DNA of 52,958 nt. Source: Eubacterium sp. (GTDB lineage: Bacteria > Bacillota > Clostridia > Lachnospirales > Lachnospiraceae). Shown here in pieces: positions 42,069 through 49,901 of this stretch; position 1 is the stretch's first letter; every line of letters starts with the position of its first letter. The stretch spans positions 1-52,958 of the forward strand of contig JAFUPY010000073.1 of assembly GCA_017472565.1 (NCBI GenBank), given 5' to 3'. Made by a program: the position numbers and the translations under genes. Under the pieces are notes generated by a model. That model did no database searches. It was not told where the DNA came from and worked only from the letters and a program-made list of their open reading frames with translations.

Positions 42069-42839
42069 TTATTTCAGTCTGCCATCGCATGTCACAGTCA
42101 CTACCTGCCATGGGATAAACTTGCCGCTGGCCTGCAGTGCATTCTTGGCTGCGTTCTCGATTCCGCCACAGCATGGTACTTCCATGCGGACGATGGTCAC
42201 GCTCTTGATATCATTGTTGGCGATAATCTGTGTCAGCTTGTCTGTGTAATCGCCTTCATCCAGTTTTGGACAGCCGATCAGTGTGATGCGGTTTCGGATG
42301 AATTCATTATGGAAATTACCATATGCATATGCGGTACAGTCAGCTGCGATTAGCAGGTTTGCGCCATTAAAATATGGGGCGTTGATTGGTACCAGCTTGA
42401 TCTGTACTGGCCACTGGGACAGCTGGCTTGCAACTGGTGCGTAAGCTGGTGCCTGGGTTGGACAGCCGGCCGCAGGTGCTGGTTCAGCAACGGGTTCCCG
42501 CTTGATGGATTTGGACTGTGTACCTGGGCATCCGCAAGGCAATACTTTAGGCTGTACATTTTCGCCAGCTTCAGCAGATACATTCTGCTCTTTGATCATC
42601 TTTATAGTCTGTGCGATTTTTACTGCTTCTTCATCGTATGGAAGCGCTTCCCGTTCTTCAAAGGAAATGGCGCCTGTTGGACATGCTGGCAGACAGTCCC
42701 CCAGTCCATCGCAGTAGTCATCTCGGGTCAACTTTGCCACACCATCGATCATCTGGATGGCTCCTTCGTGGCAGGCAGCAGCACATGCACCACATCCATT
42801 ACATTTTTCTTCATTTATTTTGATAATTCTACGGATCAT
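42069..42839 (-). CDS. 4Fe-4S ferredoxin-type protein with cysteine-rich C-terminal half
   Basis: A 256-residue protein. The N-terminus is a two-cluster ferredoxin: CNGCGACAAACHEGAI for the first cluster and a second half, CDGLGDCLPACPTGAI, in which the first spacing is altered (C-x5-C-x3-C), so the second cluster may be modified or lost. The middle has CGCPGT and a Pro/Ala-rich linker. The C-terminal part (WPVQIKLVPINAPYFNGANL; LIGCPKLDEGDY; VPCCGGIENAAK) is a conserved domain common in anaerobes, often beside nitrosative-stress genes. Probably an electron carrier or redox sensor. AGGGAGG precedes the ATG. An FNR-type dyad lies upstream. Confidence 0.9.
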   Translation of the reverse strand: MIRRIIKINEEKCNGCGACAAACHEGAIQMIDGVAKLTRDDYCDGLGDCLPACPTGAISFEEREALPYDEEAVKIAQTIKMIKEQNVSAEAGENVQPKVLPCGCPGTQSKSIKREPVAEPAPAAGCPTQAPAYAPVASQLSQWPVQIKLVPINAPYFNGANLLIAADCTAYAYGNFHNEFIRNRITLIGCPKLDEGDYTDKLTQIIANNDIKSVTIVRMEVPCCGGIENAAKNALQASGKFIPWQVVTVTCDGRLK

Positions 42840-42874
42840 AATCGTTCCTCCCTTAGATATGAGTTGTTCTTACA

Positions 42875-43008
42875 ATGAGATAATATCTCATTTTTACATA
42901 AAAATCTGTTGAAAATTCAACACATATTATTTTTTTGAAAATAATCAGTGAATATAGTATACTTTTTTATATATTTTTTCAATGATCGAAAAAGCGTCCG
43001 TTTTCGAT
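42875..43008. promoter_or_regulatory. Divergent control region with three perfect dyads
   Basis: Between the ferredoxin-like gene and the dehydrogenase gene lie ATGAGATA-A-TATCTCAT (42875-42891), GTTGAA-AA-TTCAAC (42908-42921, containing TTGA-N4-TCAA, the CRP/FNR consensus) and ATCGAAAA-N8-TTTTCGAT (42985-43008). At least two regulators are implied. All are directly visible; their use is inferred. Confidence 0.55.
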
Positions 43009-43057
43009 TCTAAATTACGTATTTGTGCCGCAAGTAAGCGGCGGAGTGGAGTGTAAC

Positions 43058-44005
43058 ATGATTCAGAATATCGCAGTCATCGGTGCAGGAACCATGGGAC
43101 ATGGGATTGCCCATGTGTTTGCCAGAAGTGGCCGAAAAGTAACGTTATATGACCCAATAGAAGAAAGCCTTTTGGCAGCACCGGAAAAGATGAGAGAAGA
43201 ATTGCAGTTTATGGCGGATGCGGACTATATTCCGCAAGAAGATGTGGAGCGAACGCTGGGGAACATTATCATTTGCCCGAATTTGGCAGAAGCGGTAAAG
43301 GATGCTGACTACGTAATGGAAGCAATTCCTGAGTGTATGGAGTTGAAAAAAGCATTGTTTGCACAGTTGGATACGCTTTGTCCAAGACATACGGTCTTTG
43401 CCACCAATACCTCTTCCTTGAAACTGAGTGAAATGATTGCGGACTTGCCAGCGGAACGTCAAAAGCGTTGTATGGTATCGCACTGGTACAATCCAGCCTA
43501 TCTGATTCCCATTGCAGAGTTGTCCAAGTTTGGCAATATGGACGAGGAAGTGTTTGATGAAGTGTATGCTCTTTACGAAGAAAGCGGCAAGCAGCCGGTC
43601 CGTGTGCTGAAGGATATTCCGGGGATGATTGCCAATCGCATTTTGCATGCACAGGCAAGAGAGGTGTTTCATCTGCTGGACATTGGGGCAGCATCTTACG
43701 AAGATATCGACAAAGCGCTGATGTATGGTCCATGTTTTCGCAATGCCACTACAGGTATGTTAGAGACGGCTGATATGGGCGGCCTGGACGTATGGTGTGC
43801 GGCAGAAGATAATATGTTCCCACACTTTAACAACTCTGATAAAGCAAGTGACTCCATGCGCAGTCTTGTGGCAGAGGGACACTATGGCATCAAGACAGGA
43901 AAAGGATTTTTTGAATATCCGGAGAGTGAACGCGAGGAAGTGCAGCAGGCCTTTTATGACCGTTTGATTCGTCAGTTGAAGGTCAGCGAGACTTATAAAA
44001 AATAG
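43058..44005 (+). CDS. 3-hydroxyacyl-CoA dehydrogenase family protein
   Basis: A 315-residue NAD-dependent dehydrogenase. The Rossmann motif is IAVIGAGTMGHGIAHVFARSG. The catalytic-His region reads VSHWYNPAYLIPIAEL in place of the usual HFFNPxxxMxLVE, and the C-terminal helical domain includes PGMIANRILHAQAREVFHLL. HWYNP variants are found in relatives acting on free hydroxy acids (L-carnitine dehydrogenase type, or 3-hydroxy-5-oxohexanoate dehydrogenase) rather than on CoA esters. The internal ATG with GGAG upstream was chosen. No fatty-acid genes surround it, so the substrate is uncertain. Confidence 0.88.
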   Translation: MIQNIAVIGAGTMGHGIAHVFARSGRKVTLYDPIEESLLAAPEKMREELQFMADADYIPQEDVERTLGNIIICPNLAEAVKDADYVMEAIPECMELKKALFAQLDTLCPRHTVFATNTSSLKLSEMIADLPAERQKRCMVSHWYNPAYLIPIAELSKFGNMDEEVFDEVYALYEESGKQPVRVLKDIPGMIANRILHAQAREVFHLLDIGAASYEDIDKALMYGPCFRNATTGMLETADMGGLDVWCAAEDNMFPHFNNSDKASDSMRSLVAEGHYGIKTGKGFFEYPESEREEVQQAFYDRLIRQLKVSETYKK

Positions 44006-44021
44006 GGATTATTTCATTATT

Positions 44022-44047
44022 GATATAGGTGTTATAACATCTATATC
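44022..44047. repeat. Near-perfect 26-bp palindrome
   Basis: GATATAGGTGTTATAACATCTATATC is self-complementary except for a single G/A asymmetric pair. It lies between the dehydrogenase and Sel1-like genes and has no T tract. It could be a weak terminator or a protein-binding site. Confidence 0.5.
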
Positions 44048-44073
44048 GATGGAAAAAGAGAGAAGTATTACAT

Positions 44074-45063
44074 ATGTTTGGATTTGGAAAAAAGCTTTCG
44101 GTAGAGGAAAAACAGCAGTGGGATGAGCAGGTAAAAACACTTTATGAAAAGGAAGACTTCGCCGCTGCTTTCAAGAAAGCAAAGGAATATGAAAAATTGG
44201 ATAAGGCAGCAGCCTCTTATTATCTTGCCTTGATGTACTACAGAGGACAGGGTGTAAAGGCTCAGGATTTGGACAAGGCCTTACTTTATATCACAAGATA
44301 TACAGAAAAGTATCCTGAGGATAAGGATGGGTGGTTTTATGGCAGTGATATTATGGTGGCCAATAACAAGCCTGACGAAGCGATTGCGTATCTGCTGCAG
44401 GCAGAGTCCCTTGGCAAAGAGGAGGCAATCAAATGTCTGGCAGGATTTTGCTCCTACATGGGACTTGCCTACCGCAATGCGGCATGGGTGACCATGAAGG
44501 TAACAGAATACAGGGAATTAAATGCAAAGGCGATTTTGTGTTTTACCCGTGCCATTCAGAAATACCGTAAGCTTTATGAAAAAGATGCCACACTTTTACA
44601 GGAAGACGAGTGGATGCAGCTTGGATTTGTGGTTCACTATATGCATTTTCTGGCTCTTAGCAATGCCTGGCCAAACATGCTGTACAAGGACGATACAGTT
44701 GGATCTGATATTGAAGCAGCTTATCAGATGCCAGATCGAGCGACCCATGACCGCACACCAGCTTATTGGAAAGAACTGGCAGAGAAAGTCATTGCTGACA
44801 TGGAGCGGGAAGGATATCTGGTTCACGGTGCTTATGTAAAAGCAATGCTTGCCAGCAATGAAGCAGATTTGAATAAATCAGAAGAAGCACTTGCTCTGGC
44901 AAAACAGTATCTGGATCAGGCCTGTGAACTGGCAGGAGATCAGGTGGATAAGTATAAAGATGAATTCGAAGTAGTTTGGAAAGAGTACGAACGTCTGGTA
45001 AGAAAATCCGAAAAACAGGAGAAAAAAGAAAAAAAGGGACTGTTCGGTAAAGGTAGTAAGTAA
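44074..45063 (+). CDS. Sel1/TPR-like repeat protein
   Basis: A 329-residue helical protein. Sel1-like repeats are visible around residues 48-75 (AAASYYLALMYYRGQGV) and 90-135 (DGWFYGSDIMVANNKPDEA; EAIKCLAGFCSYMGLAYRN). A Lys/Glu-rich C-terminus ends in GLFGKGSK, mirroring the N-terminal MFGFGKK. Such proteins scaffold protein interactions, often in signalling. It is followed 54 bases on by a response regulator gene on the same strand, so it may belong to that operon. Shine-Dalgarno is weak (AGAGAG). Function unknown. Confidence 0.8.
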   Translation: MFGFGKKLSVEEKQQWDEQVKTLYEKEDFAAAFKKAKEYEKLDKAAASYYLALMYYRGQGVKAQDLDKALLYITRYTEKYPEDKDGWFYGSDIMVANNKPDEAIAYLLQAESLGKEEAIKCLAGFCSYMGLAYRNAAWVTMKVTEYRELNAKAILCFTRAIQKYRKLYEKDATLLQEDEWMQLGFVVHYMHFLALSNAWPNMLYKDDTVGSDIEAAYQMPDRATHDRTPAYWKELAEKVIADMEREGYLVHGAYVKAMLASNEADLNKSEEALALAKQYLDQACELAGDQVDKYKDEFEVVWKEYERLVRKSEKQEKKEKKGLFGKGSK

Positions 45064-45117
45064 AGCAAATTATTCATACAAAAAAAGGAAAAGAATATCA
45101 AAGAAAAGGAATCCAGT

Positions 45118-45795
45118 ATGAGTAAAATCCTTATCGTAGAAGACGACGAAAAATTCAATCAGATCGTATGTACATTTTTGAAGAAGCACAACTATCAGGC
45201 AGAGGGCTGTCTACATCCGGTACAGGCCTTTGATTTGCTGTGTCAGAAACACTATGATCTGATTATTTCAGATATTATGATGCCGCAGATAAATGGGATA
45301 GATTTTGCCCAGGCAGTGCGACAGACCAACGCATCCATTCCGATCTTATTTGTGTCTGCGCTGGATGATCTGTCCACCAAACAGAAAGGATTTCGGGCAG
45401 GAATTGACGACTACATGGTAAAGCCAATCGACCTGGAAGAGTTGGTGCTTCGTATCCAGGCGCTGCTTCGCCGAACCCAGCTTAATAACGCCAACGAGCT
45501 TCGCATAGGCAATCTGGTGCTGAAGCAGGATGAGATGTCAGCCTTTGTGGATGGGGAAGAGATTCCGATCATGCCTCGAGAGTTCAACATTCTGTATAAG
45601 ATGCTGTCCTATCCGAAAAAGATATTTACCCGCAGCGATCTGCTGGAAGACTATTGGGCCATGAGCAATGACAGCAGCCTGCGCAGCGTGGACGTGTATA
45701 TTACCAAGCTTCGTAAAAAGTTTGCTCATTGCGACAGCTTTGAACTGGTGACCGTGCATGGGTTTGGATATAAGGCGGTGGTGAAGGATGCGTAA
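45118..45795 (+). CDS. OmpR/PhoB-type response regulator
   Basis: A 225-residue regulator: acidic pocket EDD at 8-10, phosphoacceptor D52 in ISDIMMPQING, VKPIDLEELVLRIQALLRR, and a winged-helix effector (MPREFNILYKMLSYPKKIFT; VYITKLRKKF; VHGFGYKAV). It strongly resembles the regulator at 39.5-40.2 kb, including the KPIDxxE and YPxxIFTR segments, so the two probably arose by duplication. The kinase gene overlaps its last codons. Confidence 0.95.
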   Translation: MSKILIVEDDEKFNQIVCTFLKKHNYQAEGCLHPVQAFDLLCQKHYDLIISDIMMPQINGIDFAQAVRQTNASIPILFVSALDDLSTKQKGFRAGIDDYMVKPIDLEELVLRIQALLRRTQLNNANELRIGNLVLKQDEMSAFVDGEEIPIMPREFNILYKMLSYPKKIFTRSDLLEDYWAMSNDSSLRSVDVYITKLRKKFAHCDSFELVTVHGFGYKAVVKDA

Positions 45796-46870
45796 GAAAA
45801 ACAAATCAATCCCATTATTGAGAACCATTTCAAGGAAAAAAGACAGTCGTATTAATGCGCCGCTGATCAGTGTAAAGACCATTTTGTATATTTTTACTGC
45901 AATGGTTGCATTGGTTGTTGCCATCTCCTTTATTATTTTCTATCTTCCGGACAGAGTATGGACGGTAATCAGTCTGACGGGCATCTTTTTGGTAGGAACG
46001 GCAGCAGCATTAACGATCATATTCACCATCATGCAGCGATATTTATACGGAAAACCAATCCAGATCATTGCGGATGCGGCAAGACAGGTTTCTGAGGGTG
46101 ATTTTTCTGTCAGAATCCATCCCATTCGAAAGGATGGAAAAAAGAATGAGATTGAAGTACTGATTGAGGACTTTAATACCATGGTACAGGAACTGCAGAG
46201 TACAGAAATCTTAAAGAGTGATTTCATCTCCAACGTGTCCCATGAGATCAAAGCACCTTTGTCTGTCATTCAGAGTTATTCCACTGCGCTAAAGGATCCA
46301 ACCCTTACGCATGAACAGCAGAAACAGTATGCAGACATTATTATGCAGTCAACAAAAGAAATGAGTGAGATGATTTCCAATATTTTGAAGCTGAACAAGC
46401 TGGAGCATCAGGAGATTTCTCCGGTGTCAACGCCATATCCGATTGGAGAACAGCTTCGAAGATGCGCGCTTCACTACATGAATTGGTGGGAAGAAAAGGA
46501 GATTGACTTTCAGATTGACGTAGTGGACATTATGATTCCCTATGACGATACGCTTTTGGAACTGGTGTGGAACAATCTGATATCTAATGCGGTGAAATTT
46601 ACCCCGGAGAAAGGAGCCATTCGTCTGACTTCCTGGGTAGACGATACTGTTTTGAAGGTAGAACTTCGTGACAGTGGCGTTGGGATGGACGAAGAGACCA
46701 TGAAAAATATTTTTGACAAGTTCTATCAGGGAGATGTGTCCCATTCTACCAAAGGAAATGGCCTGGGACTTGCACTGGTAAAACGAGTGCTGGAGCTGGT
46801 GGATGGCGAGATTCAGGTGTCCAGCCGTGTGGAGGAAGGCACTGCTTTTACAGTGATATTGAGACTGTAA
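45788..46870 (+). CDS. Sensor histidine kinase
   Basis: A 360-residue membrane kinase. Two helices (about 30-52 and 60-82) with only a short external loop; HAMP to about 135; phosphoacceptor H152 in SNVSHEIKAPLSV; N box NNLISNAVKFT; G1 DSGVGMDEE; G2 GNGLGLALV. The start codon lies inside the regulator gene, so translation is coupled. The short-loop design matches the other kinase in the window. Signal unknown. Confidence 0.95.
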   Translation: MRKKNKSIPLLRTISRKKDSRINAPLISVKTILYIFTAMVALVVAISFIIFYLPDRVWTVISLTGIFLVGTAAALTIIFTIMQRYLYGKPIQIIADAARQVSEGDFSVRIHPIRKDGKKNEIEVLIEDFNTMVQELQSTEILKSDFISNVSHEIKAPLSVIQSYSTALKDPTLTHEQQKQYADIIMQSTKEMSEMISNILKLNKLEHQEISPVSTPYPIGEQLRRCALHYMNWWEEKEIDFQIDVVDIMIPYDDTLLELVWNNLISNAVKFTPEKGAIRLTSWVDDTVLKVELRDSGVGMDEETMKNIFDKFYQGDVSHSTKGNGLGLALVKRVLELVDGEIQVSSRVEEGTAFTVILRL

Positions 46871-46955
46871 CCTGGGCGTGATATACGTTTATGGAAAGTT
46901 TCGTATTTTAACATCTCATTAACAACTGGTTAATAGCCGATAAATATAAAAAGTT

Positions 46956-47017
46956 TATAATACCTCCAATTGTTTGTATAAAATCGGGTGTTTTATGCAA
47001 TCGTTTACAATTGGAGG
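46956..47017 (+). promoter_or_regulatory. degV leader: promoter -10 and RBS-sequestering inverted repeat
   Basis: TATAAT (46956-46961) is followed by CCTCCAATTGT (46963-46973), an exact 11-bp complement of ACAATTGGAGG (47007-47017), which contains the Shine-Dalgarno sequence. Within is a second stem, TTGTATAAAA with TTTTATGCAA. If transcription starts upstream of 46963 the stem would hide the ribosome binding site; if it starts just after this -10 only part of the arm would be in the RNA. Confidence 0.6.
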
Positions 47018-47023
47018 ATTTTT

Positions 47024-47887
47024 ATGAAGAAGATTATTATCACAACAGAAACCGGCTCCGATATGCCTGCAAAAATGGTGGAACAGTACGGGGTCAAGGT
47101 AGTTCCAATGCATGTCAATCTGGGTGACGAAAGCTTTTTGGATGGAAGTATTCCAGTAGACAAAGTATTTGAATACTTTGAGACAACAGGCAAAGCACCA
47201 AAGACCAGTGCCACTAATATTAATGAATATATCGATTTCTTTGCAAAAATAAACGAAGAAAATCCAGACTGCGTAATCTATAATTTTGCTTATACAGCCA
47301 ATGCATCCAGTACCTATCAGAATGCGGTGATTGCAGCAAGAGAATTTGACAATGTCTACATTGTTGACACCAAAGAAGTCTCTGCGGGGAGTACCGCCCA
47401 TATCATATTAGGCTATAATCATATCCAGAAGCGAATTGCAGAGCAGATGGAAGATTATGACAAATTGTTTGAAGAACTGCAGATTCTTGCGGACAAGGTT
47501 GTCTGTGAATTTATCCCTGATAAACTGGATTACTTAAAGGCAGGCGGACGTGTATCCAACGCTCAGTATCTTGGCGCGACCATTCTTCATTTAAAACCTC
47601 TGATTGAGATCAATCCGGAAGGAAAGCTGGTGACTTCCAAGAAGTATCGTGGCAATATGAGCAAAGTGGTAAAAGAGTTCATGAAAGATTTCTTTAGTAA
47701 ATACGACCTGGATCAGGAATGCCTGTATCTGATGTACGGCAAAGGGGTTGCACCAGAGGTGCTTCGGTACATGGAAGATACTGCCAGGGCGGCAGAATTC
47801 AAGTCCTGGGAATATGTGATGACTGGCTGTGTAGTATCCAGCCACGGCGGGAAAGGTGCCATTGGTCTGACCGGTATATTAAAATAA
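47024..47887 (+). CDS. DegV family fatty-acid-binding protein
   Basis: A 287-residue DegV (FakB-like) protein. Family signs are TTETGSDMPAKMVEQYGV, KTSATNINEYIDFF, FAYTANASSTYQNA, VDTKEVSAG, KLDYLKAGGRVSNAQYLGA and a GKGAIGLTG end. FakB proteins present fatty acids to the kinase FakA; many clostridia have several copies. The internal ATG after TTGGAGG was chosen over an upstream in-frame ATG without a site. Translation may be controlled by the leader inverted repeat. Confidence 0.94.
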   Translation: MKKIIITTETGSDMPAKMVEQYGVKVVPMHVNLGDESFLDGSIPVDKVFEYFETTGKAPKTSATNINEYIDFFAKINEENPDCVIYNFAYTANASSTYQNAVIAAREFDNVYIVDTKEVSAGSTAHIILGYNHIQKRIAEQMEDYDKLFEELQILADKVVCEFIPDKLDYLKAGGRVSNAQYLGATILHLKPLIEINPEGKLVTSKKYRGNMSKVVKEFMKDFFSKYDLDQECLYLMYGKGVAPEVLRYMEDTARAAEFKSWEYVMTGCVVSSHGGKGAIGLTGILK

Positions 47888-47907
47888 AACAGGGTAGAGT
47901 ATTGGAC

Positions 47908-47968
47908 AAAAAAGAAATCTGTCAGCAGAGAAACGTTTTGTTTTTCTACGAGACAGATTTCTTTTTTC
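47908..47968 (+). terminator. Strong terminator after degV
   Basis: A perfect 16-bp stem AAAAAAGAAATCTGTC with GACAGATTTCTTTTTT, with a further AGAAA/TTTCT stem in the loop. Confidence 0.93.
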
Positions 47969-48054
47969 ATTGTTTAGGAAGTATGTTTATGCATATTTTC
48001 TATTACTTTAGGGGAAAAACAATTCCCTGGAATGACTATACTATATAACGTGTG

Positions 48055-48510
48055 TTATTCACTATCCACATCGTAAAGAGGAGCTTGCCCCTCTTTTTTT
48101 AATATGTCATTCACCTGGTCAATATCGTAGGTTTTTTGCCCAATGGCAACAATCAGCAGAACGTCTCGCTTGATCTTTGGATACAGCTCGCTCATGCCAT
48201 AAAGCTTTAATGCCCGCTGAGTTTCCTTTAAGGTCATTTCCATAGAAAAACAGATGCGAAGGATTTTGTCCCGGTCTGTGGTGTGAGACTCACCGCTTAA
48301 TAATTTATAGCCGTATTTTTGTGGCAGGTTTGCTTTGATCAGCACATCCTGACGCTTCAATCCTTTTTGGGAGAGAAGCATATTAATATAGCCTGGAAAG
48401 TCAGGCTCGCCCTCTTCAAATTGTTCCTGTATATACTCGTGCATATCAGAGGGTCTGGCGTTCTGCAGAGCATCCATCAGATTGGTTGTGTCTTTGTCAA
48501 ATATCGTCAT
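48055..48510 (-). CDS. Small protein with helix-turn-helix-like core
   Basis: A 151-residue protein, not assigned to a named family. The central part resembles an XRE-type helix-turn-helix (FPGYINMLLSQKGLKRQDVL then IKANLPQKYGYKLLSGESHT), followed by a helical C-terminus with LKETQRALKLYGMSELYP. Proteins of this type are often found beside eukaryotic-like kinases in clostridia, and here it is divergent from one. It may be its regulator or substrate. Threonine-rich start (TIFDKDTTNLMDAL) could carry phosphosites; speculative. Confidence 0.72.
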   Translation of the reverse strand: MTIFDKDTTNLMDALQNARPSDMHEYIQEQFEEGEPDFPGYINMLLSQKGLKRQDVLIKANLPQKYGYKLLSGESHTTDRDKILRICFSMEMTLKETQRALKLYGMSELYPKIKRDVLLIVAIGQKTYDIDQVNDILKKEGQAPLYDVDSE

Positions 48511-48539
48511 AGCTTACCTCGGTGTTGTATTTTTATGGG

Positions 48540-48568
48540 TTATCATTGCGTATAGGGAATGATATAAT
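48540..48568 (+). promoter_or_regulatory. Promoter of the Ser/Thr kinase gene
   Basis: TTATCA and TATAAT with a 17-base spacer in the divergent gap. A small CCCC-A6-GGGG hairpin (around 48643-48657) lies in the leader. Confidence 0.5.
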
Positions 48569-48685
48569 AGTTTTGATAATCAGCGGGTAATTGAAAACGC
48601 GCTGTCACCTTTTAGTTTATCAGAAAAGAAATTGTTTTCATCCCCCAAAAAAGGGGAAAGTTAACAATTTTTTCCAGGAGGTTCT

Positions 48686-49807
48686 ATGTTTTTCGAATGT
48701 CAGCATCCATTAACTACATATCAGGATGTTTCCCCTCTTTGTGACAAAGGGCATATTATGCTTGTGCGCAGTGAGGTGGATGGGAATCTCTATGTGAAAA
48801 AACAGCTTTCCTGTTACAACCTGGAGGTGTACCACCAGTTGGCCAGTAATCCAGTAAAAAATATCCCGGTTATATATGGAATTTATGGACAAGCAGGAAT
48901 GGCCCCCTCCAATACGAAGGGAATTGAGATTACCATTATTGAAGAGTATTGTGCAGGTTCCACATTGTCAGAGATGCTGGAAGAAGGGCATATTTTCAGC
49001 GAAGCGGAGACCTGGAACATTGCGATGCAGTTGTGTAAGATTTTAATGGATCTGCATAGCATGGAGCCACCAGTGATTCATCGAGATATCAAACCATCCA
49101 ATATTTTGCTTTCCCCGGAAGGCGTGGTGAAGCTGCTTGATTTTGATGCGGCAAAGATTGGTTACTCTGCCAGGGCGTTTTATGCCTCTAAGGCTGGTCA
49201 TACAGGACGCTATAAGGATACGGTACTTCTTGGGACAGCAGGATTTGCAGCACCAGAGCAATATGGATTTTCTCCATCTTCTCCACAGACCGACATCTAT
49301 GCGGTCGGCGTGTTGATGAATCTATTGCTTTGCCGCAGATTACCAACCGATAAGCTGGCTGGTGGAAGATTGAAACATGTGATTTGCTGTTGCTTAGAGG
49401 TCAACCCAAAGGATCGTTACCGGGACGTTGCCCAGCTACATCGGGCACTGAAGCGAAGCATCCAGATCAAATCAGAATGGCTGCCGCCAGGATTTCGCAC
49501 CTTACAGCCATGGAAGATGCTGCTTGCGAGCGGTATTTATGCTGGTATCATTGCGGTAGTGATGTCCGCCACAGAGATGAGTTTTGATACGAGAGGAGAA
49601 CTGCTTTTTTACCGATTTGGGTTCTCACTGATTCTTTTTTGGATTGCTTTCTTTTACGGCAACTACAGAAATATGCAGCGACTGTTCCCCTTTATGCGGG
49701 CACGAAAAAAAGGCCTGCGGATACTAGGCCTTATTATCGCACCGTTTATCATCTTTTGGCTGGTATTCTTTTTAATTGCACTTGCAGAAACCCTGGTGAT
49801 TCCATAA
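48686..49807 (+). CDS. Membrane-bound Hanks-type serine/threonine protein kinase
   Basis: A 373-residue kinase. The catalytic domain (about 1-260) has the Lys of YVKKQL (38/39), the HRD motif IHRDIKPSN (D134), and DFD (152-154) in place of DFG, as in several bacterial kinases. LLGTAGFAAPEQYGFSPSSP with DIYAVGVLMNLLL marks the activation segment and helix F. The glycine loop is not conserved. Residues 275-373 form three or four membrane helices. There is no PASTA domain, so it differs from PrkC/PknB. Strong AGGAGG. Paired with the divergent HTH-like gene. Confidence 0.92.
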   Translation: MFFECQHPLTTYQDVSPLCDKGHIMLVRSEVDGNLYVKKQLSCYNLEVYHQLASNPVKNIPVIYGIYGQAGMAPSNTKGIEITIIEEYCAGSTLSEMLEEGHIFSEAETWNIAMQLCKILMDLHSMEPPVIHRDIKPSNILLSPEGVVKLLDFDAAKIGYSARAFYASKAGHTGRYKDTVLLGTAGFAAPEQYGFSPSSPQTDIYAVGVLMNLLLCRRLPTDKLAGGRLKHVICCCLEVNPKDRYRDVAQLHRALKRSIQIKSEWLPPGFRTLQPWKMLLASGIYAGIIAVVMSATEMSFDTRGELLFYRFGFSLILFWIAFFYGNYRNMQRLFPFMRARKKGLRILGLIIAPFIIFWLVFFLIALAETLVIP

Positions 49808-49823
49808 TAGAAAAACAATTCAT

Positions 49824-49886
49824 ATAATAAAAGCTCCGTATGATAACGTGTAGAATAAAAACAGGTTGTCATGAGGAGCTTTTTTA
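49824..49886. terminator. Bidirectional terminator between kinase and cutC
   Basis: Outer stem AAAAGCTCC with GGAGCTTTT and inner stem ATGATAAC with GTTGTCAT, followed by TTTTTT. It lies between converging genes. Confidence 0.85.
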
Positions 49887-49901
49887 TACAGGGAAGATTT
49901 T

